Shown one piece after another: positions 41,720 to 50,758 of a stretch of 64,000 bases of DNA. The notes under the pieces are model-generated. The model did no database searches and had not been told where the DNA came from. It saw only the letters and a program-made list of their open reading frames with translations. Source of the DNA: Coprenecus sp949297365 (GTDB lineage: Bacteria > Bacteroidota > Bacteroidia > Bacteroidales > UBA932); the NCBI GenBank assembly GCA_963931055.1, contig OZ006987.1, positions 1,674,001-1,738,000 of the forward strand, written 5' to 3'. How positions within the stretch are numbered: the first letter of the stretch is position 1; each line of letters begins with the position of its first letter. The translations under genes were made by a program, and so were the position numbers.

Positions 41720-43039
41720 ATGAAAAGATTTTTTCAAACAATCAAGAATATCTTCAAGATTGAGGAACTTAGGAAGAGGTTGGGTTATACCTTCCTCCTC
41801 CTCCTCGTTTACCGTCTGGGCAGTTTCATCGTAGTGCCGGGTATCGACCCTACCATGCTCCAGAACCTCGAGGCCCAGGCCTCGACAGGTCTCCTCAGTC
41901 TGTTGGATATGTTCTCCGGCGGCGCCTTCGGCAACGCTTCCATCTTCGCGTTGGGAGTGATGCCGTATATCTCCGCTTCCATCGTCATCCAGCTCCTGGG
42001 TGTGATGGTCCCCTATTTCCAGAAGATGCAGAGAGAGGGGGAGAGCGGACGTAGAAAAATGAACCAGTGGACACGCTACCTGACAATTGTAATCCTTCTG
42101 CTTCAAGGACCTGCGTACATTACCAACCTTCACGCACAATTGCCCCCGGAAGCGTTCTTAGTACAGGGTTTCGGATTCAACATTTTCGCAACCATCGTGC
42201 TGATGGCGGGAACGATGTTCGTGATGTGGCTCGGCGAGCGCATTACCGACAGGGGTATCGGCAACGGTATCTCCCTTATCATTATGGTCGGTATTATCGC
42301 ACGTCTGCCCTTCGCCCTCTTCGCTGAAGCCGCGCAGAGATTCAGCCAGACCAATGGAGGTCCTCTTATGTTCCTCATTGAGATCGTGATTCTCTTCCTC
42401 GTCTTCATCGCCACCATCGCCCTCGTGCAGGGACAGCGCAAAGTGCCTGTACAGTATGCGAAAAGAGTCGTCGGAAACCGTCAGTACGGTGGAGTCCGTC
42501 AGTATATACCTCTGAAAATAAACGCGGCCGGCGTAATGCCGATTATTTTCGCACAGGCCCTGATGATGTTCCCGCTCCTGCTCGCGCGTTTCGACGCCTC
42601 GCAGGGACTTGCGGCTACACTTAGCGACTATACCGGATTCTGGTATAATGCCATCTTCGCAGTTCTCGTGATAGTGTTCACTTACTTCTACACCGCAGTA
42701 ACCGTGAACCCCAACATGATGGCCGAGGAGATGAAGAAGAACGGCGGTTTTATTCCCGGAGTGAAGCCCGGAAAGAAGACTGTCGACTACCTCGATGCAA
42801 TAATGTCGCGTATCACCCTGCCCGGATCATTCTTCCTGGCTATCGTGGCGATACTTCCGGCATTTGCGATGATGTTCGGGATAAACAACCAGTTCTCCCA
42901 GTTCTACGGAGGTACCTCGTTGCTTATCCTTGTAGGCGTAGTGCTCGACACCCTGCAGCAGATCGAGTCGCATCTGCTCATGCGTCACTACGACGGTTTG
43001 ATGAAGACCGGACGTCTTAAAGGCCGTTCGGGGATGTAA
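41720..43039 (+). CDS. secY: Protein translocase channel SecY
   Basis: A 439-residue inner-membrane channel with ten membrane helices. Signatures are SLLDMFSGGAFGNASIFALG (SecY motif 1, about residue 55), DRGIGNGISLIIMVGI (about 178) and the cytosolic loop before TVDYLDAIMSRITLPG. With SecE and SecG it passes unfolded proteins to the periplasm. It follows rplO and precedes map, as in many phyla. Confidence 0.98.
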   Translation: MKRFFQTIKNIFKIEELRKRLGYTFLLLLVYRLGSFIVVPGIDPTMLQNLEAQASTGLLSLLDMFSGGAFGNASIFALGVMPYISASIVIQLLGVMVPYFQKMQREGESGRRKMNQWTRYLTIVILLLQGPAYITNLHAQLPPEAFLVQGFGFNIFATIVLMAGTMFVMWLGERITDRGIGNGISLIIMVGIIARLPFALFAEAAQRFSQTNGGPLMFLIEIVILFLVFIATIALVQGQRKVPVQYAKRVVGNRQYGGVRQYIPLKINAAGVMPIIFAQALMMFPLLLARFDASQGLAATLSDYTGFWYNAIFAVLVIVFTYFYTAVTVNPNMMAEEMKKNGGFIPGVKPGKKTVDYLDAIMSRITLPGSFFLAIVAILPAFAMMFGINNQFSQFYGGTSLLILVGVVLDTLQQIESHLLMRHYDGLMKTGRLKGRSGM

Positions 43040-43060
43040 TTCTCAAAAAGTTCTTTGAGT

Positions 43061-43834
43061 ATGATAAGAATAAAATCCGAAGAAGAAATCGAGATTCTCA
43101 GAGAGAATGCGATCCTCGTCTCCAAGACGTTGGCGGAAGTCGGCAGGCACGTTGCGCCCGGTGTCACCACCATGCAGCTCGACAAGATTGCCGAGACATT
43201 CATCCGTGACAACGGGGCGGAGCCGGGCTTCTTGGGATACGGCGGCTTCCCCTACACTCTCTGTGTCTCCGTCAATGACGTGGTAGTCCACGGTTTTCCG
43301 TCGGACTACAAGCTCAAGGAGGGCGACATAGTGTCCGTGGACTGCGGTACCGTATATAAAGGCTACTATGGTGACTCGGCCTACACTTTCCCCGTCGGGA
43401 ATGTGGACGAGGAGACGGCAACTCTCCTGAGAGTCACGAAGGAGTCCCTTTATCTCGGTATAGAGAAAGCGGTCGCCGGCAACAGGATAGGGGACATCGG
43501 ACATGCTGTCCAGTCTTACGCCGAGAGCTTCGGCTTCTCGGTTGTCCGCGAGATGGTGGGACACGGAATCGGCAAGGATATGCACGAGCATCCGGAGGTT
43601 CCCAACTACGGAAAAGCGGGCACCGGAAAGAAGCTCGTAAAGGGTATGACGATATGCATCGAGCCGATGATCAACGCAGGAGGCAAGTCAATCTACCTCC
43701 ACGAGAACGGATGGGCTGTAAGCACTTCTGACAAGAAGAACTCAGCGCATTTCGAACTCACGGTCGCCGTCGGGGACGGAAAAGCCGATATTCTTTCTAC
43801 TTTTGACTTTATAGAAGGTAAGAGACAATACTAA
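43061..43834 (+). CDS. map: Type I methionine aminopeptidase
   Basis: A 257-residue enzyme that removes the N-terminal Met from new proteins. Metal ligands are visible in VVHGFPSDYKLKEGDIVSVDCG and GDSAYTF (two Asp), VGHGIGKDMHEHPEVPNYG (His) and CIEPMINAG and HFELTV (two Glu). The ATG at 43061 is used; a TTG two codons earlier is unlikely. Confidence 0.97.
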   Translation: MIRIKSEEEIEILRENAILVSKTLAEVGRHVAPGVTTMQLDKIAETFIRDNGAEPGFLGYGGFPYTLCVSVNDVVVHGFPSDYKLKEGDIVSVDCGTVYKGYYGDSAYTFPVGNVDEETATLLRVTKESLYLGIEKAVAGNRIGDIGHAVQSYAESFGFSVVREMVGHGIGKDMHEHPEVPNYGKAGTGKKLVKGMTICIEPMINAGGKSIYLHENGWAVSTSDKKNSAHFELTVAVGDGKADILSTFDFIEGKRQY

Positions 43835-43854
43835 GTTGTAAGAGACAAGTACTT

Positions 43855-44073
43855 ATGCCCAAACAGGATTTCATAGAAAAGGACGGCACTGTAATCGAGG
43901 CTCTCTCCAACGCCATGTTCCGCGTGGAGCTGGACAACGGCCATGTGATTATAGGCCACCTCTCAGGCAAGATGCGTATGCACTACATCCGTATCCTGCC
44001 CGGAGACAAGGTCAGAGTAGAGATGTCCCCTTATGATTTATCAAAAGGAAGAATTTCTTTCAGGTACAAATAA
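43855..44073 (+). CDS. infA: Translation initiation factor IF-1
   Basis: A 72-residue OB-fold protein with KQDFIEKDGTVIEALSNAMF and GHLSGKMRMHYIRILPGDKV, close to IF-1 throughout. It binds the A site of the 30S during initiation. Classic neighbour of map and rpmJ. Confidence 0.98.
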   Translation: MPKQDFIEKDGTVIEALSNAMFRVELDNGHVIIGHLSGKMRMHYIRILPGDKVRVEMSPYDLSKGRISFRYK

Positions 44074-44085
44074 AAATTTACGACA

Positions 44086-44202
44086 ATGAAAGTTAAAGCA
44101 TCCATCAAGAAGCGCAGCGAGGATTGCAAAATAGTAAAGCGCAAAGGTCGCCTTTATATCATCTGCAAGAAGAATCCTAAGTTCAAGATGCGCCAGGGAT
44201 AA
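44086..44202 (+). CDS. rpmJ: 50S ribosomal protein L36
   Basis: A 38-residue protein reading MKVKASIKKRSEDCK at the start and ending NPKFKMRQG. It sits between infA and rpsM, its invariant location. Of the four zinc ligands of the metal-binding form (Cys11, Cys14, Cys27, His32), only Cys14 and Cys27 remain; position 11 is Ser and the His is missing. It is therefore the zinc-independent type, as I would expect in Bacteroidetes. Confidence 0.96.
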   Translation: MKVKASIKKRSEDCKIVKRKGRLYIICKKNPKFKMRQG

Positions 44203-44242
44203 TAAATGTGTAACAATTAAAAAGTAATATAAAGTAATTAAT

Positions 44243-44620
44243 ATGGCACGTATAGCCGGTGTAGATTTACCTAAAAACAAAAGAGGAGAGATAGGGCTTA
44301 CCTATATCTACGGTATCGGTCGCAGCTCAGCCAGAAAGATTCTCACCGATTGCGGTATCGACTTCGACACCAAGGTGAGTGACTGGAACGATGACCAGAT
44401 CGCAGCCATTAGGGCCACTATCGCAGAACACTACAAGATCGAGGGTGAACTCCGTTCATCCGTACAGATGAACATCAAGCGTCTGATGGATATCGGATGC
44501 TACAGAGGAATCCGTCACCGTATCGGACTCCCCGTACGCGGTCAGAGCACAAAGAACAATGCCCGTACACGTAAGGGTAAGAAGAAGACGGTGGCCAACA
44601 AGAAAAAAGCAACCAAGTAA
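44243..44620 (+). CDS. rpsM: 30S ribosomal protein S13
   Basis: A 125-residue S13 with ARIAGVDLPKNKRGEIGLTY and the signature GIRHRIGLPVRGQSTKNNAR, ending in a lysine tail. It contacts the 50S at the head of the 30S. First gene of the alpha operon. Confidence 0.98.
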   Translation: MARIAGVDLPKNKRGEIGLTYIYGIGRSSARKILTDCGIDFDTKVSDWNDDQIAAIRATIAEHYKIEGELRSSVQMNIKRLMDIGCYRGIRHRIGLPVRGQSTKNNARTRKGKKKTVANKKKATK

Positions 44621-44633
44621 CAGTTAACTGAAT

Positions 44634-45026
44634 ATGGCAAAGAAAACAGGAACAACAAATAAGAAGAGAGTCGTAAAGGTCGATGCTTATGGCGAGGCCC
44701 ACATCTCATCGACTTTCAACAATGTGATCGTAACCATGACCAACTCTCTCGGTCAGGTTATCAGTTGGTCTTCCGCCGGTAAGATGGGATTCAGAGGTTC
44801 CAAGAAGAACACTCCCTATGCCGCGCAGGTAGCTGCCGCAGATGCTGCGAAGGTTGCATACGACCTGGGATTACGCAAGATCAAGGCTTATGTCAAAGGT
44901 CCCGGTGCCGGTCGCGAGTCCGCGATCCGTACCATCCATGGAACCGGCATTGAAGTTACCGAGATTATCGACGTGACTCCGCTTCCTCACAATGGATGCC
45001 GTCCTAAAGGACGCCGTAAAGTATAA
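44634..45026 (+). CDS. rpsK: 30S ribosomal protein S11
   Basis: A 130-residue S11 with AHISSTFNNVIVTMTNSLGQ and the signature KGPGAGRESAIRTIHGTGIE, ending HNGCRPKGRRKV. It forms the platform of the 30S near the E site. Confidence 0.98.
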   Translation: MAKKTGTTNKKRVVKVDAYGEAHISSTFNNVIVTMTNSLGQVISWSSAGKMGFRGSKKNTPYAAQVAAADAAKVAYDLGLRKIKAYVKGPGAGRESAIRTIHGTGIEVTEIIDVTPLPHNGCRPKGRRKV

Positions 45027-45059
45027 TTTTGTTTAACAGGTTTTTAAAAGTATCATATT

Positions 45060-45662
45060 ATGGCAAGATATACAGGACCAAAAACAAAAATAGCCCGTAA
45101 GTTCGGTGAGCCGGTCTACGGTCCGGATAAGTATTTCGAGAAGAAAAACTATCCTCCCGGACAGCACGGACTGGCCAAGAAGCGCAAGAAGATCTCCGAG
45201 TACGGCAACCAGCTCAAGGAGAAACAGAAGGTGAAATACACCTACGGAGTTCTCGAGAGACAGTTCCGTAACACATATGCGAAGGCCCGCAGGATGCAGG
45301 GACGTACAGGTGAGAACCTGCTGATGCTCCTTGAGTCCCGTCTGGACAACATCGTATACCGCATGGGTATCGCTCCTTCGCGTCCCGCTGCACGTCAGCT
45401 TGTGTCGCACTGCCACATCGTACTCAACGGTGAGGTCTGCAACATACCCTCCACTATCGTAAAACCCGGCGAGACAGTCGGAGTCCGCGAGAGATCCAAG
45501 AGCCTTGAGGTGATTCAGAACAGCGTTGCCGACACCTGCAAGTACGCGTGGATCGAGTGGAACCGCGCCGATCTCTCCGGCAAATTCCTCAACCTTCCTG
45601 AAAGGACTGAAATACCCGAGACCATCAACGAACAGCTGATCGTCGAACTGTACTCTAAATAA
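45060..45662 (+). CDS. rpsD: 30S ribosomal protein S4
   Basis: A 200-residue S4 with MARYTGPKTKIARKFGEP and the S4 RNA-binding domain ESRLDNIVYRMGIAPSRPAA. It lacks the N-terminal CxxC zinc knuckle. It starts 16S assembly and in E. coli represses the alpha operon. Confidence 0.98.
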   Translation: MARYTGPKTKIARKFGEPVYGPDKYFEKKNYPPGQHGLAKKRKKISEYGNQLKEKQKVKYTYGVLERQFRNTYAKARRMQGRTGENLLMLLESRLDNIVYRMGIAPSRPAARQLVSHCHIVLNGEVCNIPSTIVKPGETVGVRERSKSLEVIQNSVADTCKYAWIEWNRADLSGKFLNLPERTEIPETINEQLIVELYSK

Positions 45663-45673
45663 TAACTGAAGCC

Positions 45674-46705
45674 ATGGCAATTTTAGCATTTCAGAAACCG
45701 GACAAAGTAATAATGCTCGAATCCACCGATACTTTCGGTAAATTCGAGTTCCGCCCGCTGGAACCCGGATACGGGATCACAATAGGCAATGCCCTGCGCA
45801 GAGTCCTGTTGTCCTCGTTGGAGGGATTTGCCATCACTTCCGTTAGGATCGAGGGGGTAAGCCATGAGTTTGACACTATCCCTGGAGTTATCGAGAGTGT
45901 AGTAGACATCATACTGAATCTCAAACAGGTACGTTTCAAGAGAGAGGTTAAGGAAGAGGAGACCGAGACGGTAAGCTTTACCGTTACAGGCAAGCAGGAG
46001 TTCACTGCCGAGGACATCTCGAAGAACCTCTGCAACTTCTCGGTGCTCAACCCCGGACTGCACATCTGCTCCATGGAGCCTACCGTGAAGCTCGTAGTCG
46101 AGCTCCGCATCGGCAAGGGCAGGGGCTATGTGCCCTCGGATGAGAACAAGGTTGACTCAGCTCCCATGGGAACCATTCCCATCGACTCGATCTTCACTCC
46201 CATCAAGAACGTCAACTACTCTGTAGAGGACTACCGCGTGGAGCAGAAGACCGACTATGACAAGCTGAACCTTGAGATTACCACCGACGGTTCGATTCAT
46301 CCCAAGGATGCCCTGACAGAGGCCGCCAAGATCCTCATCTACCACTTCATGCTCTTCTCCGACGAGAAGATCTCCCTTGAGACTCCTCCCGAGAAGAGCG
46401 CTCCCGAGGCACTGGACGAGGAGGCACTGCGCATGAGGCACCTGCTGCTGACCAAACTCTCGGACATGGAACTTTCCGTGAGGGCACTCAACTGCCTGAA
46501 GGCAGCCGATATCGAGACATTCGCCGACCTGGTGTCCCACCAGAGGTCAGAGCTTATCCGTTTCAGGAACTTCGGCAAGAAGTCCATGAACGAGATAGAC
46601 GTACTGATGGACAAGATGAAGCTCTCCTTCGGCATGGATGTCACCAAATACAACATAGAAGTTAAAAAGAAGAAAACAGACGTAGAAAACAATGAGGCAC
46701 AATAG
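45674..46705 (+). CDS. rpoA: RNA polymerase alpha subunit
   Basis: A 343-residue alpha subunit. The N-terminal dimerisation domain shows FEFRPLEPGYGITIGNALRR and LLSSLEGFAITSVRI; after a linker the C-terminal domain has LNCLKAADIETFADLV and LIRFRNFGKKSMNEI, which contacts UP elements and regulators. Its last 14 bases overlap the start of rplQ. That C-terminal domain would read the A-tracts upstream of the rRNA and rplP promoters. Confidence 0.98.
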   Translation: MAILAFQKPDKVIMLESTDTFGKFEFRPLEPGYGITIGNALRRVLLSSLEGFAITSVRIEGVSHEFDTIPGVIESVVDIILNLKQVRFKREVKEEETETVSFTVTGKQEFTAEDISKNLCNFSVLNPGLHICSMEPTVKLVVELRIGKGRGYVPSDENKVDSAPMGTIPIDSIFTPIKNVNYSVEDYRVEQKTDYDKLNLEITTDGSIHPKDALTEAAKILIYHFMLFSDEKISLETPPEKSAPEALDEEALRMRHLLLTKLSDMELSVRALNCLKAADIETFADLVSHQRSELIRFRNFGKKSMNEIDVLMDKMKLSFGMDVTKYNIEVKKKKTDVENNEAQ

Positions 46706-47162
46706 GACAATCAATCATTTAGGACGCAAGAGCGGTCACCGCAAGTCGATGCTTGCCAACATGGCCTGCTCGCTTATCCTCCACAAGAGGATTGAGACCA
46801 CAGTCGCCAAGGCAAAAGCCCTGAGAGAGTACGTGGAGCCCCTGATCACCAAGTCAAAGGATGACTCCACCCACTCCCGCCGTACGGTCTTCGCCTACCT
46901 CAAGCAGAAGGAGGCGGTGACCGAGCTTTTCCGCAATGTGGCTCCCAAGATCGCTGACCGTCCCGGCGGATACACACGTATCATCAAGACCGGTTTCCGT
47001 CAGGGTGACGCTGCCGATATGGCATTTATTGAACTTGTAGACTTCAACGATGCAGCACTTGGCACAAAAGATGCATCTAATAAGAAGACATCTACCAGAC
47101 GCAGCCGTAAGAAGACCGCAGCACCCAAGGAGGCTGAGAATACCGAGGCAAAGTCTGAGTAA
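46692..47162 (+). CDS. rplQ: 50S ribosomal protein L17
   Basis: A 156-residue L17 beginning MRHNRTINHLGRKSGHRKSM with the signature LILHKRIETTVAKAKALREY. A lysine-, alanine- and glutamate-rich tail of about 35 residues extends beyond the bacterial core. The start lies inside rpoA (14-base overlap). Last gene of the cluster. Confidence 0.97.
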   Translation: MRHNRTINHLGRKSGHRKSMLANMACSLILHKRIETTVAKAKALREYVEPLITKSKDDSTHSRRTVFAYLKQKEAVTELFRNVAPKIADRPGGYTRIIKTGFRQGDAADMAFIELVDFNDAALGTKDASNKKTSTRRSRKKTAAPKEAENTEAKSE

Positions 47163-47165
47163 ATG

Positions 47166-47195
47166 TTGTTAAAAAAGATAATTTTTTTACATTTG
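47166..47195 (+). promoter_or_regulatory. Promoter of the lipoprotein gene at 47233
   Basis: TTG at 47166-47168 and TACATTTG at 47188-47195 are 19 bases apart, a full consensus match. It makes the lipoprotein gene independent of the ribosomal cluster, with a leader of about 30 bases. Confidence 0.72.
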
Positions 47196-47232
47196 TGAAA
47201 ATTTACAACATTACAATTTAAATTAAGTACTT

Positions 47233-48276
47233 ATGAAAAGAATTTTTTATTTTGCAGTAGCAGCGTTTGCTGCTTGCGCAGTGATGGTCTCCTGCGAAAA
47301 GGAAAAAGAAGGGACTACCACGACGAAGAGGCTTTCAACCCCTCAGGTTACTGCAACCGTTGGAGAAACTGAAGTATCCGTATCCTGGGAAGCAATCGAG
47401 AATGCCGTTTCTTACGAGTACACCGTAGATGACGGAACCGCCGAGAACATTACAGCTACCTCTTTCACAATCCCCGTAGCAGATCTTACAATAGGCAGTC
47501 ATACTGTTTCTGTAAAGGCTATTCCAGAGGAAGGTGCTGAGTATAAGGAGTCCAGGCCCGGAACTGCTACCTTCAATATCGGAGGCGGAGATGTCCCAGA
47601 ACCACTGGAACCCGGTACACTTATTTCAAATATGTCAGATCTGATAGGTACGTGGACAGTCACTACAGTAGGTACATTTGCTTGGCCGAAAGATCCCCAG
47701 AATCCTCAATATGTAATGGCTCAGTATACTAATGAACCTAGGACATTTGATGTTACAATTAGTGAATATGGTGTGGATACCTTACAAATGAAAGGATGGT
47801 CAGTACTGGGTGCGGATATACCTGCCCTTATCGTTAAAGATCCTTCCGGACAGACTAATGGTATTGGTCTTGTGACAATGGTTACTGTAGGAGAAGCCCA
47901 GGAAGGAACTATTCCTACTTGGTATGCCGTAGATGTAGAGGGAGGTGGCTTCCCTCAGCAGCCGATGCTTGCTTATGTGTTCTCCATGAGAGAAGACGGA
48001 ACAGTTGTCGGTTCAGCTCTGACTTATAATCTGCAGTATACTGATGGAACAACCGCAGACGTAACAGTCGCTTCTTTTGAAGTGTATGCAATAGCAGTAG
48101 ATGGTAGTGGACAGTTTATGATGTATACTGATGTATGTGCTGGTGCTGCCGGTGGTGATTTCTCTATGGTTAAGAAGAATGCCGCTCCTGCCGCAGGCCC
48201 TGCTGTAGATTTTAGTACTTCAAACTTCCTCAATGAGCCGTTAAAGGCATCTAGGGCCAATTATGTTCTGAGATAA
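47233..48276 (+). CDS. Lipoprotein with fibronectin type III-like domain, function unknown
   Basis: A 347-residue lipoprotein with lipobox AVMVSCEKE (Cys about residue 21). Residues about 35-115 form a fibronectin type III-like domain (PQVTATVGETEVSVSWEAI, then SFTIPVADLTIGSHTVSVKA). The remaining part, about 130-345, begins NMSDLIGTWTVTTVGT and looks like a lipocalin-type beta domain. I do not recognise a specific family. It has its own promoter and terminator and is more AT-rich than the ribosomal genes beside it. A surface ligand- or glycan-binding role is possible but unproven. Confidence 0.8.
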   Translation: MKRIFYFAVAAFAACAVMVSCEKEKEGTTTTKRLSTPQVTATVGETEVSVSWEAIENAVSYEYTVDDGTAENITATSFTIPVADLTIGSHTVSVKAIPEEGAEYKESRPGTATFNIGGGDVPEPLEPGTLISNMSDLIGTWTVTTVGTFAWPKDPQNPQYVMAQYTNEPRTFDVTISEYGVDTLQMKGWSVLGADIPALIVKDPSGQTNGIGLVTMVTVGEAQEGTIPTWYAVDVEGGGFPQQPMLAYVFSMREDGTVVGSALTYNLQYTDGTTADVTVASFEVYAIAVDGSGQFMMYTDVCAGAAGGDFSMVKKNAAPAAGPAVDFSTSNFLNEPLKASRANYVLR

Positions 48277-48300
48277 TCAGATTTGAAGGATAATTATTAC

Positions 48301-48337
48301 GAGGATGATTCGGTGACGGGTCATCCTCTTTCTTTTT
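48301..48337 (+). terminator. Rho-independent terminator of the lipoprotein gene
   Basis: GAGGATGA (48301-48308) pairs with TCATCCTC (48321-48328) around a 12-base loop, followed by TTTCTTTTT. It begins 25 bases after the stop codon. Confidence 0.85.
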
Positions 48338-48356
48338 ACGGTGGTGTGATTTTTGC

Positions 48357-48364
48357 TAGTTTTG
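48357..48364 (+). promoter_or_regulatory. -7 element of the gpmI promoter
   Basis: TAGTTTTG matches TAnnTTTG and lies 40 bases before the gpmI ATG, just after the preceding terminator. A -33 box is weak (TTTA at the expected distance). Confidence 0.55.
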
Positions 48365-48403
48365 CGTCCGAAAATGATAGTGACAGAATAAAAGATTAGG
48401 ATT

Positions 48404-49948
48404 ATGGACAAGAAAGTATTACTTATGATCCTCGACGGCTGGGGCGAGGGCAGGCATGACCGCTCCAACGCCATCTACACTCAGGGCACACCCAATCTCG
48501 ACAAGCTCAGGGCGCAGTATCCCGTGTCGTTTCTGAGAGCCTGCGGCGAGGACGTGGGTCTTCCCGCCGGCCAGATGGGCAACTCCGAGGTGGGACACCT
48601 CAATATCGGTGCGGGCCGCATCGTCTATCAGGACCTGGTCAAGATCAACATGGCCTGCAGCCAGCACAAACTTCTGGAAAACAAGGAAATCAAAGCAGCA
48701 TACGACTATGTGGCCTCAAGCGGTAAGGCCCTGCACTTTTTCGGACTGTGCTCCCACGGCGGAGTCCACAGCTCCCTGGCACACCTCTACGAGTTCCTCG
48801 AGGTGGCCGCGCAGTATCAGCTGCCCAAGGTATATGTCCACTGCTTCATGGACGGCCGCGACTGCGACCCCCGCAGCGGCAAGGGCTTCATCGAGGAGCT
48901 GCAGGCCAAGTGTGCTGAGCTCCGTGCCAAATACCCCGATCCCTCGCAGGGTCCCGTCATCGCCAGCATCATCGGCCGCTACTACGCCATGGACCGCGAC
49001 AAGAGGTGGGACCGTGTCAAGATGGCCTACGACCTGGTCGTAAGCGGTCAGGGCGAGAAGTTCACCGACCCCGTAGCCGCCATGCAGAGCTCCTACGACG
49101 AGGGCGTGACCGACGAGTTCGTAAAGCCTCACTGCGGCGTGGATGCCGCCGGCAAGCCTCTGGGACTCATCTCCGAGGGTGATGCCGTCATCTTCTACAA
49201 CTTCCGCAACGACCGCGCCCGCGAGATCACCGCAGTGCTCACCCAGCAGGACATGCCGGAGCAGGGCATGAAGACCATCCCCCTGTACTACTGCTGCCTG
49301 ACCCCCTACGACGACAAGTTCACCGGACTGCACATCCTCTTCGACAAGGAGAATGTGCCCGACACCATCGGCGAGGTAGTCTCCAAGGCCGGACGCAGGC
49401 AGCTCCGCATCGCCGAGACCGAAAAATACGCCCATGTGACCTTCTTCTTCTCCGGCGGACGCGAGGAGCCTTTCGAGGGCGAGTCCCGCATCCTCATCAA
49501 CTCTCCCAAGGTGGCTACCTACGACCTCAAGCCCGAGATGTCCGCTCCCGAGGTGACTGAGGCTCTCATAGCCGAGTTGAGCAAAGGCGTACACGACATG
49601 GTCATCCTCAACTTCGCCAACGGTGACATGGTAGGCCATACCGGAGTCTACGAGGCCATCTGCAAGGCCGTCAAGACCGTGGACGAGTGCGTGGCCAAGG
49701 TAGTCGAGGCCGCCAGGGCCAACGGTTACAGCGTGCTCATCACCGCCGACCACGGCAACGCCGACCACGCAGTCAACGAGGACGGTACTCCCAACACGGC
49801 CCACTCCCTCAACGTAGTGCCCTTCATCGCCGTGGACGACGATGTCAAGAGCCTCCGCGACGGCCGTCTGGCAGACATCGCCCCCACCATGCTCAAGCTC
49901 ATGGGCATCCCCGCCCCCGCTGAAATGACCGGCGAACCCCTGTTCTAG
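48404..49948 (+). CDS. gpmI: 2,3-bisphosphoglycerate-independent phosphoglycerate mutase
   Basis: A 514-residue alkaline-phosphatase-fold enzyme that interconverts 3- and 2-phosphoglycerate in glycolysis. Metal and nucleophile motifs are ILDGWGEG (about residues 8-15), GQMGNSEVGHLNIGAGR with the catalytic Ser (about 57-73), HCFMDGRDCDP (about 146), YNFRNDRARE and the C-terminal TADHGNADHAV (about 445). Codon use is strongly biased to C-ending codons, as in a highly expressed gene. Confidence 0.98.
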   Translation: MDKKVLLMILDGWGEGRHDRSNAIYTQGTPNLDKLRAQYPVSFLRACGEDVGLPAGQMGNSEVGHLNIGAGRIVYQDLVKINMACSQHKLLENKEIKAAYDYVASSGKALHFFGLCSHGGVHSSLAHLYEFLEVAAQYQLPKVYVHCFMDGRDCDPRSGKGFIEELQAKCAELRAKYPDPSQGPVIASIIGRYYAMDRDKRWDRVKMAYDLVVSGQGEKFTDPVAAMQSSYDEGVTDEFVKPHCGVDAAGKPLGLISEGDAVIFYNFRNDRAREITAVLTQQDMPEQGMKTIPLYYCCLTPYDDKFTGLHILFDKENVPDTIGEVVSKAGRRQLRIAETEKYAHVTFFFSGGREEPFEGESRILINSPKVATYDLKPEMSAPEVTEALIAELSKGVHDMVILNFANGDMVGHTGVYEAICKAVKTVDECVAKVVEAARANGYSVLITADHGNADHAVNEDGTPNTAHSLNVVPFIAVDDDVKSLRDGRLADIAPTMLKLMGIPAPAEMTGEPLF

Positions 49949-49996
49949 TCAGCGGCATAGGTGTTCCTGCCGACAGGAATATGATAACTAATGAGA

Positions 49997-50121
49997 AAGA
50001 GGGCGACCCAAAAGGAGGAATTTCAAGGCTTGCGAAGATGAGAAAACCGCAGTGTACTATCGTACATGAGGATTTTCGAATCAAGCGTAACGCAGAAATT
50101 ACCCTTTTGGGTCGCCCTCTT
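49997..50121. repeat. Long cruciform-type inverted repeat downstream of gpmI
   Basis: Perfect 19-base arms lie at 49997-50015 (AAGAGGGCGACCCAAAAGG) and 50103-50121. Between them the 87 bases form a second, imperfect stem converging on the centre GTAC-TATC-GTAC (50054-50065). It fills the space between gpmI (plus) and iorB (minus), so it may stop transcription from both sides. Outer arms resemble those of the hairpin at 7423-7459. Rest of 49949-50151: no gene. Confidence 0.75.
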
Positions 50122-50151
50122 CTAGTAAGGTGTGAGTAAGGTTTGTATTGA

Positions 50152-50736
50152 TTATTGTTTGGAAATGCTGTGCTTGTAGCCGGCTTCAAGGGCGGCGATG
50201 TTCTTTGCCACCACTTCCTCTCCCTTGCGGGCGAAGACCTTGGCGACGGCGTCGCGGACTGTCTCAAAGCTGAATCCGAGCATGGGGATGGCTGCTCCGA
50301 GAAGCACTATGTTGGATGCCTGGGCAGGTGCTCCGGCTTCCTTGGCCAGCTCCTCCACGTCAAGCATGACTACGTGGGGCAGGGAATTGAGATGCTTGTA
50401 GATCTCATCCTTCTCCGGGTAGTTGTTGATGTTGACGAATGGTATGGAGGAGGTTACGATCCAACCGTTCTCGGACAGTTCCTGAACGTACCTCAGGGCC
50501 TCCATGGGCTCAAGGGACATGATCATGTCCACCTGTCCGAAAGGAATGAGGTCGCTGTGAATCGGCTCGGACGAGATGCGCAGGTTGCTCTGGACATCGC
50601 CTCCGCGCTGACTCATTCCGTGTACTTCCGCCTGTTTGATATGGAGACCGCCTGTAAGCGCGGCTTCTCCCAGAACTGTGGCGATGGAGAGGATACCCTG
50701 TCCTCCTACGCCTGCCAATATTATATCTTGTTTCAT
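50152..50736 (-). CDS. iorB: Indolepyruvate oxidoreductase subunit beta
   Basis: A 194-residue gamma-type subunit of a 2-oxoacid:ferredoxin oxidoreductase. It shows DIILAGVGGQGILSIATVLG at the start and HGMSQRGGDVQSNLRI (about residue 40). With IorA it oxidatively decarboxylates aryl pyruvates to aryl-acetyl-CoA with ferredoxin, or runs in reverse for aromatic amino acid synthesis from arylacetates. It follows iorA by 22 bases. Confidence 0.94.
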   Translation of the reverse strand: MKQDIILAGVGGQGILSIATVLGEAALTGGLHIKQAEVHGMSQRGGDVQSNLRISSEPIHSDLIPFGQVDMIMSLEPMEALRYVQELSENGWIVTSSIPFVNINNYPEKDEIYKHLNSLPHVVMLDVEELAKEAGAPAQASNIVLLGAAIPMLGFSFETVRDAVAKVFARKGEEVVAKNIAALEAGYKHSISKQ

Positions 50737-50758
50737 ATCGGTTCTCTTTATAAGTCAG

